Shown here in pieces: positions 7,185 through 12,323 of a DNA stretch of 12,323 bases (positions are counted from its first letter, which is position 1; each line of letters opens with the position of its first letter). The notes beneath the pieces are model-generated. The model searched no databases, was not told the DNA's origin, and was given only the letters and a program-made list of their open reading frames with translations. The translations under genes and the position numbers were made by a program. Origin of the DNA: Desulfobacula sp. (GTDB lineage: Bacteria > Desulfobacterota > Desulfobacteria > Desulfobacterales > Desulfobacteraceae); the NCBI GenBank assembly GCA_011390085.1, contig JAABTB010000033.1, positions 1 through 12,323 on the forward strand, in the 5' to 3' direction.

Positions 7185-7238
7185 AATGCCAGGCCTTCAT
7201 TTCCCTTATATCCGGGGCTCAAGGGCCTTATCGGCATT
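7185..7238. repeat. Interrupted inverted repeat upstream of the second sigma-54 promoter
   Basis: AATGCC (7185-7190) pairs with GGCATT (7233-7238), and the adjoining AGGCC (7191-7195) with GGCCT (7224-7228), leaving a TATC bulge. An alternative inner pairing is CCCTT (7203-7207) with AAGGG (7221-7225). It lies about 40-90 bp before the -24 element, where regulators or DNA-bending proteins would bind. No consensus IHF site was found in the 7116-7274 stretch, which contains no gene. Confidence 0.35.
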
Positions 7239-7274
7239 GGGTGAAAACAATATCTGCCATGGATTCGACCGCTC

Positions 7275-7290
7275 TGGCGCATGATTTGCA
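7275..7290 (+). promoter_or_regulatory. Sigma-54 (-24/-12) promoter of the 80-aa protein gene
   Basis: TGGCGCATGATTTGCA matches TGGCACGnnnnTTGCW at all but two positions (G for A, A for G), with GG at 7276-7277 and GC at 7288-7289 correctly spaced. Predicted +1 is near 7301, only 14 nt before the ATG at 7315, so the ribosome binding site AGGGA (7303-7307) sits at the extreme 5' end of the transcript. Confidence 0.82.
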
Positions 7291-7314
7291 TTATTTATCC
7301 CCAGGGATAAACTT

Positions 7315-7557
7315 ATGAGCAAAGCACAGACCGTCATTAATGGTATTATTATTCCTTCAGAATGGAATGAAAAAGGGGAAACTCAGAACATTGCCATTGT
7401 CACATTTGATGAGGACACATTTCTGATTGCCGACAACAATCATGCAAGAACCCTGATGAATTCTCTGAGGAAAACCGTAACCCTCTCGGGAAAGGTATCC
7501 ATGAAGGGCATCCAGAAGGAAATCCGTATTTCCAAATTTCAGATCCATGAACCCTAA
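7315..7557 (+). CDS. Small protein of unknown function (80 aa), sigma-54-controlled
   Basis: A soluble 80-residue protein starting at ATG 7315, with AGGGA at 7303-7307. No signal peptide or membrane helix is visible. The sequence alternates short beta-like segments (VINGIIIP, NIAIVTFD, TFLIAD, KTVTLSGKVS, EIRISKFQI) around one helix-like stretch (NHARTLMNSLRK). That suggests a small beta barrel such as an OB-type fold; this is inference from pattern only. I do not recognise a named family. It is preceded by a near-consensus -24/-12 promoter, lies between two EBP genes, and is followed after 51 nt by a lysine-rich mini-protein. That context makes it a likely direct output of one of the EBPs. 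Confidence 0.82.
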   Translation: MSKAQTVINGIIIPSEWNEKGETQNIAIVTFDEDTFLIADNNHARTLMNSLRKTVTLSGKVSMKGIQKEIRISKFQIHEP

Positions 7558-7564
7558 ATCATCA

Positions 7565-7586
7565 GATACCCTTTTTAACCGGTATC
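7565..7586 (+). other. Intercistronic hairpin between the two small genes
   Basis: GATACC (7565-7570) pairs with GGTATC (7581-7586) across a 10-nt loop, 8 nt after the stop of the 80-aa gene. No T tract follows the stem, so it is not a clear terminator. It could stabilise the upstream message or set relative expression of the lysine-rich gene. Confidence 0.4.
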
Positions 7587-7608
7587 CGTCTAATCAGGAG
7601 GAGCTAAG

Positions 7609-7725
7609 ATGTCAAAAGAAAGAAATGCCAAAAAAGATGAAAAAAAGAAACCTGCAAAAACCTTGAAAGAGAAAAAAAAGGAAAAGCTTGAAAAGAAAAA
7701 GGGGAAAACCGGCCTTATAGACTAA
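7609..7725 (+). CDS. Lysine-rich 38-aa mini-protein
   Basis: ATG 7609 to TAA 7725 encodes 38 residues, 16 of them lysine. The start is preceded by an excellent ribosome binding site, AGGAGGAG, at 7597-7603 with 5-nt spacing. The N-terminus reads MSKERNAKKDEKKKPAKTLK and the C-terminus is a non-charged GLID. The protein would be a highly basic, probably helical or disordered polypeptide, suggestive of nucleic-acid or ribosome contact; that is inference. I recall similarly short proteins beginning SKERN.KK and rich in KKKPA and KEK in other proteobacteria, but cannot verify this here. It lies 51 nt after the 80-aa gene and may be co-transcribed with it. Confidence 0.72.
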   Translation: MSKERNAKKDEKKKPAKTLKEKKKEKLEKKKGKTGLID

Positions 7726-7744
7726 CAGCAATGACCCATCCCCT

Positions 7745-7769
7745 GTGCTCCCTCTTACAAAGGGGGCAC
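7745..7769 (+). terminator. Hairpin after the lysine-rich gene (possible transcript end)
   Basis: GTGCTCCC (7745-7752) pairs with GGGGGCAC (7762-7769), eight pairs including one G-U, around a 9-nt loop. It begins 20 nt after the stop codon. There is no following T tract, so intrinsic termination is uncertain; transcript-end protection is also possible. Confidence 0.4.
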
Positions 7770-7783
7770 GTTACACACCAAGG

Positions 7784-7823
7784 GGAACCCGTATCATCAT
7801 CCCACCCGCCGGATTGGGGTTCC
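7784..7823 (+). other. Second hairpin in the 253-nt intergenic region before EBP2
   Basis: GGAACCC (7784-7790) is complementary to GGGTTCC (7817-7823) across 26 nt. An alternative pairing joins AAGGGG (7780-7785) with CCCCTT (7827-7832). The 7726-7978 stretch has no convincing gene; it holds the two hairpins, a candidate promoter and a cluster of AGCCT/AGGCT pentamers. Confidence 0.35.
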
Positions 7824-7882
7824 AGGCCCCTTACCTGAGCAAAATGGCCGCCCTTAACCAGAGATATTCAAGGTAGTTTATA

Positions 7883-7911
7883 TTGACACCATAGCCTGTT
7901 ACTGATACTAG
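7883..7911 (+). promoter_or_regulatory. Candidate sigma-70-type promoter for the EBP2 gene
   Basis: A perfect TTGACA (7883-7888) lies in AT-rich DNA. Possible -10 boxes are TACTAG (7906-7911, 17-nt spacer, 3/6) or GATACT (7904-7909, 15-nt spacer, 4/6). The strong -35 and intergenic position support it; the -10 is poor, which would fit an activated or weak promoter. Confidence 0.4.
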
Positions 7912-7964
7912 TAGCCTTAATTTCAGCCTGATTCCCGTTATTCTGAAAAGGCTTAATAAAGGCT
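7893..7964. repeat. Cluster of AGCCT/AGGCT pentamers upstream of EBP2
   Basis: AGCCT occurs at 7893-7897, 7913-7917 and 7925-7929, and its inverse AGGCT at 7949-7953 and 7960-7964. The last pair forms a direct repeat AAGGCTT-AATA-AAGGCTT with 11-bp period. The first three are spaced 20 and 12 bp, near helical phasing. The cluster overlaps the candidate promoter and leader, so it may be an operator array. Function unproven. Confidence 0.35.
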
Positions 7965-7978
7965 TTTGAACTGTTACC

Positions 7979-9376
7979 ATGAGAGACATTCTGGTTCTAT
8001 CCAACCGGGCAAATGAGTTTGATTTGATTTCCCAGGTGGTTTCCAAAACCCGCAAGACAAAATATGCAAAAGACATTGAAACTGCCGTTGCATTGCATCA
8101 GAAATTCCCCTTTGACCTTATCATTGCAGATCTCAAACTTCTGGAGCAGACCCAGGGAATCAATGCCGCAAACTTTCTGAAAAACCCTTTTACAAAGATC
8201 AATTCCTTTGTTCAGTTTGTCATCCTCTGCCCCAAGGAAGAGGTTGAAAAGGCTGTAAAAGCCGTAAATGACGGGGCAGCCGGGTATCTTACCTATCCCA
8301 TTGAAGAAAATGAGGTCCGACTCCTGTTGGATTCACTGGACAGGAGCCTTGTAAGGGATTTTGAGCTGGACTATTTAAGGGACCATTTCTGGAAAACGGA
8401 ATGGCTTGAAATCATCCGGTCAAAAAACCCGAGGATGAAGAAAATCTATGAGAGCATCCGGTCGGTCTCCCCGACCATTGCCACCGTTCTTTTGCTCGGG
8501 GATACGGGGACCGGAAAAGGGATGCTGGCAAGACTTGTTCACTGGCACAGCCAGCGGTCTGAAGAGCCGTTTATTGTCGTCCATTGCGGGGCTATCCCCG
8601 ACACCCTGATTGAAAGCGAACTCTTTGGCCATGAAAAAGGGGCTTTTACGGGGGCTGACCGCCGCAAACCCGGAAAATTTGAAATGGCCAGGGGGGGCAC
8701 TATTTTTCTGGATGAAATCGGAACCATTACCGCCTCAGCCCAGATTAAACTGCTCCAGATCCTTCAGGACGGAACCTTCTCCCGGCTCGGGGGCACAACC
8801 CTCATGAACTCCGATGTCAGGATCATCGCCGCCACCAATGCAGACCTGACCAGCCTAGTGCAGAACGGCAGCTTCCGGAAGGACCTGTATTACCGGCTCA
8901 ATATCTTTCCCATAGAGATCCCCCTGCTTAAGGAGCGCCTGGAAGACCTGCCCAACCTGACGGATATTTTTTTAAAAAAGCTCAATGCAAAATACGGAAA
9001 GGGCATTACCGGCCTTCACCCTTCAGTGATCGAAGGCTTTCAGCAATATGAATGGCCCGGCAATATCCGGGAACTTGAAAATATCTTGGAACGAGCCTAT
9101 ATTCTTGAAACCTCTTCCATATTGTCAGCCCAGAATTTCCCTCCGGAAATGGTCAAACAAAGCGAGACCTATCCCCTGTCCGAAAGGAACCCCTCTTCCC
9201 TGGCCCAGGCAAGGCAGATCGCAGTGGAAGCATTTGAAAAATCCTATCTGACGGCGCTCCTGGGCCAGACAAAAGGGAAAATCAACCTGGCGGCACAAAA
9301 GGCAGACATCACCACCCGCCAATTGAACCGGCTGATTACCCGGTATGGGCTGAATAAAAAGAATTTCAAGCGATAA
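7979..9376 (+). CDS. Sigma-54-dependent response-regulator-like activator (EBP2) with degenerate receiver domain
   Basis: A 465-residue NtrC-class protein. The start ATG 7979 fits the receiver's first strand, although no good ribosome binding site precedes it. The receiver (1-120) keeps the acceptor-position Asp (IIADLKLL, D51). It lacks the acidic pair after strand 1 (VLSNRANEF), and the conserved Lys of the K-P motif is Tyr (LTYP, Y106). The AAA+ domain is intact: Walker A GDTGTGKG (173-180), [13 protein letters not shown] with GAFTGA at 220-225, Walker B IFLDE (241-245), FRKDLYYRL (about 298-306). A Fis-type helix-turn-helix ends the protein (about 419-465). It resembles EBP1 in layout but is clearly diverged. 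No histidine kinase gene lies beside it. Targets are unknown; the two sigma-54 promoters in this window are candidates. Confidence 0.95.
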   Translation: MRDILVLSNRANEFDLISQVVSKTRKTKYAKDIETAVALHQKFPFDLIIADLKLLEQTQGINAANFLKNPFTKINSFVQFVILCPKEEVEKAVKAVNDGAAGYLTYPIEENEVRLLLDSLDRSLVRDFELDYLRDHFWKTEWLEIIRSKNPRMKKIYESIRSVSPTIATVLLLGDTGTGKGMLARLVHWHSQRSEEPFIVVHCGAIPDTLIESELFGHEKGAFTGADRRKPGKFEMARGGTIFLDEIGTITASAQIKLLQILQDGTFSRLGGTTLMNSDVRIIAATNADLTSLVQNGSFRKDLYYRLNIFPIEIPLLKERLEDLPNLTDIFLKKLNAKYGKGITGLHPSVIEGFQQYEWPGNIRELENILERAYILETSSILSAQNFPPEMVKQSETYPLSERNPSSLAQARQIAVEAFEKSYLTALLGQTKGKINLAAQKADITTRQLNRLITRYGLNKKNFKR

Positions 9377-9397
9377 AAAGACATCTTATGTCCTTTT
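9376..9397 (+). terminator. Short terminator after the EBP2 gene
   Basis: Starting on the last base of the stop codon, AAAAGACAT (9376-9384) pairs with ATGTC-C-TTTT (9388-9397), one bulged C, with a CTT loop and a T4 tract. It is short but correctly placed. Confidence 0.5.
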
Positions 9398-9471
9398 ATT
9401 CCCATCCTTTTTATAAAATCGGACCCGATCTGTCTTGTCAAAAGAGTGAAAACTGCTTTCTCTTCTTGGGT

Positions 9472-9513
9472 CAGGACCGTTTCCATCCAAAATCGAAGAT
9501 GGAAACGGTCCTG
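9472..9513. terminator. Long perfect hairpin between EBP2 and the convergent synthase gene
   Basis: A perfect 16-bp inverted repeat, with arms at 9472-9487 and 9498-9513 and a 10-nt loop, begins 8 nt after the synthase stop codon. It should separate the two convergent transcripts. Neither flank has a U tract in the expected position, so it may act as an mRNA 3'-end stabiliser or a Rho-assisted terminator. Confidence 0.6.
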
Positions 9514-9520
9514 CAAAAAG

Positions 9521-12323
9521 CTAACCCACAGGTGACGGTTCTTTTTTATCCGAAAGGCTGAACTCCACAAGGCTCTTGATCTCATCCTCAGGATCAAGGT
9601 GGTTGAGTTTGACCATTTCAAAGCCGTCTATCTCGATACATACCGTACCGGCTCTATCCGCAAGGGTCAGGTGATAGGTGTTGGTTTCCTCACCTGAAAC
9701 CACTTTTTGGGTGATACAAAAATAAGGGGTATTTTTTTCAACATCTTTATAAAATTTCAGGGATTTGATTTTAAAGGGCAGGACTGTTCTGGACGTTGTA
9801 AAAAACTCCAAAAGACCGCCGGTCTGGAACATGGCGTCCACCAGAACGGGAGCCGCCACAAAACCAGGCTTTGTTACCCCTTTGAAAAATTCTTTTCCGC
9901 TCCTGTCTTCCACGGTGGTGATCAAGGTTTCTCCATCAAAGGAATGGATGTCCCGGATGGTCCCAAAAAGACCGAACATGAACAATCGCCGGGGATGGTA
10001 CACCAGGGTTTCCACATCCCCCTCAAAGGAAACCGGGTGGAACGGCGGCAATTTTATTTTCCGGGATTTCAAGGGTTTGTCCTCAAACCGGTAGCAGCCT
10101 TCATAATGAAGTTTCGGTTCTCCCATGACAAGGCCTTGCGGGTTCCTGAAAAGCGAGGTGATCCGGCAATTCAGAAGCCCGTCCGCCTGTTTCTCCCCGG
10201 AAATGAGCAGTTCTTTGGGCCGCCCCTTGAGCAGTTTGATGGCATAGGGAATCTGAAAATCGGTCAATTCCACAAAATGCCTCTTATCCCCGGACAAGGA
10301 TTTTGCAACCTCTGCCATGGTTTCTATCCCTGTGGACCCGAGGAAAAGCGGCACGTCGCCCATGGTATGGTCATGGAGGAAAACATCCCTTTCAAGATCC
10401 AGCACCCTTGAATAGGTGCCGGCAGAAGCGGTTTTTTCCACGGGAGTATCCAGGAATGGGAATTCAGCATGTTGCGGATCACCCAGAAGGCCGTCCCTGT
10501 CAAAAGAATAATCCAGACCGGAAAAAACCATTTCAGATTCCGTTCTATCCAGAAGATCCGCCATGAAGAATTTGACGCCCTGGTCCATGGGCAGAAACTG
10601 GATTCCCCTTTCTTCAAGTACGGCCTTAACCGTGGGGTTGGTGGCCATGCCCACCCCGCCCCAGGCCGTCCAGGCATAGACCTTGTAAGTCCGGTCCGGC
10701 CGGCGCTGTTTCTGGCGGAACAGGGTCTTGCCAAGATAGTCATTGGCTGCCGTATAATCCACCTGGCCTTCATTGCCGAACCTTGCTGTAACCGATGAAA
10801 AGGTAAAGAAATACTTATACTCCCGGTCTTTAAAGGCAGCCAGAAGGTTTCTCATGCCCTTGACCTTGACATCCACCACCAGCTCAAAGGACCAGAGTTC
10901 CTTTTTGGCAATGAACTGGCTCATCTCCATGCCGGCGGCATGAAAAACCCCGTCAATCCGGTCATATTTGTCCACAGCCGCCTTTACCGCAGCGGCCTGG
11001 GTCACATCCACACAATTGTAATCCACCCGGACGCCTTGGGATTTCAGGAAATCAATATTGTCTATGGACTGACGAACCCGCAGGAGGCGATCCAGAGCCC
11101 GTTTGATTTCAACGGGTTTGACCCCGGGCATATCCTCCCTGAGTCTCGCCATGAGGTCGGCCCCGGTTGAGGCTTTGTCCAGGTATTTGGGATCAGTGCT
11201 GTAAATATCGTTGATATCCAGGATAATGAGGTTGACCTTATATTTTTCAACCACTTGCTTAAGGATCTCATAGGTGATTCCGCCGGCGCCGCCCGTGACC
11301 AGCAACGTGTCGTTATCCGAAATAATTCTTTGTGTTTTGTCGGCAATGGAGGGCTTCATGGAAAGGACATACCGCTTTTTATTCCTGTATCCCACCTCTA
11401 CCCCTGTGTCACCGGACAGAAGTTCATTGATGAAAAGATCAGTGAGGGCATTGATATTCTTTTTTGGATCTTTTCCCGAAAAATCAACTACCTTGACCAG
11501 GGTATCGGGCAATTCCTTGTTAACGGTTTTCAAAAGTCCGGCGAGCCCGCCAAACAGGGGATGGATACCACCACAACCGTCCATATAGGGAAAGACCACG
11601 GAATCAAAGGTAAGGGTCCCGATGAAACTGTCTTTTCGGTTAAAGGTGTCGAAAAGCGATTTGATGAGCACGAACACGGATTTGATGGTGGTGTTCAAAG
11701 CTTCGTCCGAATCCCCCTTCTCATCTTTTGCAGTAAAATAATAATCCAGGGATGACAGATGGATAAACCCGCTGATATCAGGATAGGCTTTTTTAAATTC
11801 CTCCACCTGCTTTTCCGTCTGTTTCACATCCGTGAGGTCAAAGGCAAAATCCGCATCTTTGCTGCCGATGGTTACGACCTCCCCGTCTTTTTCCCTGATC
11901 TTTTGAATGATTTTTTCTGCAAATCCATGACTGTCAAGGGACACCATGATTTTTTGGCCCTTAAAACCTGTTTTTAAAGGCTTGGGCATCTGTGTTTCCC
12001 TGGTCCTCACGATGAGGCGCTTGATGGGTGAAGCTGGGTCGGGAAATTCATCCCTTCCGGCAGACAACACCGGAGAATCGGTTTTCTGAACCATATCTCC
12101 GCTTTCATGGGAGTTATTTGACGCTTTGGGCTGCACCTGAACCGCTTCTGCCCGGCTGTTGATATAGTCGGCCAGCCTGGCAATGGTGTTCAGATCCCGG
12201 AGTTTTAAATCATCGGGGACGGAAAAACCAAAATGGGCAGCGATCTTGGCAAAAATCTCCACCTGTTTCACCGTATCGATTCCCAGGTCCGCCTCAAGAT
12301 CAAGGCCCTCTTCCAGCATATCG
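9521..12323 (-). CDS. Pfa/polyketide-type synthase subunit: ACP, ketoreductase and dehydratase-like domains, N-terminus beyond window
   Basis: The C-terminal ~934 residues are visible; the frame stays open through the right edge (the codon before M at 12319 is GAT), so the true start is outside. Positions count from that M. An acyl-carrier domain occupies about 1-55 (LDLEADLGIDTVKQVEIF), with Thr16 at the site usually held by the phosphopantetheinyl Ser. A low-complexity linker (about 58-100) follows, then a structural Rossmann half (about 120-325). The ketoreductase comes next: VTGGAGGI (about 340), GVFHAAGM, catalytic FSSVTARFG (about 508) and DYTAAND with Tyr near 521. The C-terminus resembles a double hot-dog dehydratase: HDHTMGDVP (about 650) and APVLVDAMFQTGG with Asp near 827. 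The layout suggests the beta-keto-processing end of a PfaA-like or related secondary lipid synthase. The product is unknown. Confidence 0.88.
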   Translation of the reverse strand, partial: DMLEEGLDLEADLGIDTVKQVEIFAKIAAHFGFSVPDDLKLRDLNTIARLADYINSRAEAVQVQPKASNNSHESGDMVQKTDSPVLSAGRDEFPDPASPIKRLIVRTRETQMPKPLKTGFKGQKIMVSLDSHGFAEKIIQKIREKDGEVVTIGSKDADFAFDLTDVKQTEKQVEEFKKAYPDISGFIHLSSLDYYFTAKDEKGDSDEALNTTIKSVFVLIKSLFDTFNRKDSFIGTLTFDSVVFPYMDGCGGIHPLFGGLAGLLKTVNKELPDTLVKVVDFSGKDPKKNINALTDLFINELLSGDTGVEVGYRNKKRYVLSMKPSIADKTQRIISDNDTLLVTGGAGGITYEILKQVVEKYKVNLIILDINDIYSTDPKYLDKASTGADLMARLREDMPGVKPVEIKRALDRLLRVRQSIDNIDFLKSQGVRVDYNCVDVTQAAAVKAAVDKYDRIDGVFHAAGMEMSQFIAKKELWSFELVVDVKVKGMRNLLAAFKDREYKYFFTFSSVTARFGNEGQVDYTAANDYLGKTLFRQKQRRPDRTYKVYAWTAWGGVGMATNPTVKAVLEERGIQFLPMDQGVKFFMADLLDRTESEMVFSGLDYSFDRDGLLGDPQHAEFPFLDTPVEKTASAGTYSRVLDLERDVFLHDHTMGDVPLFLGSTGIETMAEVAKSLSGDKRHFVELTDFQIPYAIKLLKGRPKELLISGEKQADGLLNCRITSLFRNPQGLVMGEPKLHYEGCYRFEDKPLKSRKIKLPPFHPVSFEGDVETLVYHPRRLFMFGLFGTIRDIHSFDGETLITTVEDRSGKEFFKGVTKPGFVAAPVLVDAMFQTGGLLEFFTTSRTVLPFKIKSLKFYKDVEKNTPYFCITQKVVSGEETNTYHLTLADRAGTVCIEIDGFEMVKLNHLDPEDEIKSLVEFSLSDKKEPSPVG

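Noticed and set aside
7763..7779. Possible third sigma-54 promoter: GGGCACG resembles the -24 half
   Set aside because: The -12 half at the required spacing reads ACACC and lacks the invariant GC.
7731..7838. 35-codon open frame starting ATGACCCATC
   Set aside because: No ribosome binding site, overlaps strong hairpins, and the composition does not look coding.
7949..7964. GG and GC with correct 10-nt spacing just before EBP2
   Set aside because: Apart from GGC and GC it does not match the consensus (AGGCTTA...AGGCT), and the predicted start would fall only about 4 nt before the ATG.
9707..10411. 234-codon plus-strand open frame opposite the synthase
   Set aside because: It lies antisense to clearly conserved dehydratase and ketoreductase sequence and has no recognisable domain; it is a shadow of that gene.
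1..12323. Mobile element, phage, CRISPR or defence-system content
   Set aside because: No transposase, integrase, terminal repeats, CRISPR repeat-spacer pattern or known defence nuclease was seen. The STAS-like protein alone is not sufficient evidence for a defence role.

Overview
The window most resembles a chromosomal segment of an anaerobic deltaproteobacterium of the Desulfobacteraceae type (sulfate reducer). This is inferred from moderate GC, two sigma-54 enhancer-binding proteins (EBPs) with -24/-12 promoters, an adenosine-specific kinase, and a Pfa-type (polyunsaturated fatty acid/polyketide-like) synthase. No 16S or other decisive marker is present, so the taxonomy is a guess. I see no tRNA, rRNA, CRISPR, transposase or phage gene.

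Left part (1-3980), housekeeping-like. A short-chain dehydrogenase of the (3R)-hydroxyacyl-CoA dehydrogenase type runs off the left edge on the minus strand. An AIM24/TIGR00266 protein is divergent from it. An adenosine-specific kinase (minus) converges on the AIM24 gene across a strong shared hairpin. A DEAD-box RNA helicase with a DbpA-type RNA-binding tail follows on the plus strand. Its leader contains a terminator-like hairpin with a T tract immediately before the ribosome binding site.

Central part (3952-9397), the most interesting. It looks like a sigma-54 regulatory island. A minus-strand operon encodes a FemAB/BioF2-like GNAT acetyltransferase followed by a small STAS-like (DUF4325-like) protein. 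It is preceded by a near-consensus sigma-54 promoter, a perfect match to the IHF consensus and a distal 28-bp inverted repeat, which is the textbook layout of an enhancer-dependent promoter. Divergent from it is EBP1 (474 aa). Downstream of EBP1 a second near-consensus sigma-54 promoter drives an 80-aa protein of unknown function, followed by an extremely lysine-rich 38-aa mini-protein. After 253 nt of hairpin-rich intergenic DNA comes EBP2 (465 aa). Both EBPs keep Walker A, GAFTGA, Walker B and a Fis-type helix-turn-helix, but their N-terminal receiver-like domains have lost key phosphorylation-site residues. Input may therefore be something other than ordinary phosphotransfer. My working inference is that one or both EBPs switch on the acetyltransferase/STAS pair and the two small proteins; the signal and output are unknown.

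Right part (9472-12323). The C-terminal ~934 residues of a multidomain synthase lie on the minus strand: ACP, ketoreductase region and dehydratase-like double hot-dog. It continues beyond the right edge. The visible ACP has Thr where the phosphopantetheinyl Ser is expected.

All calls come from reading the sequence and from remembered family features; no database search was run.
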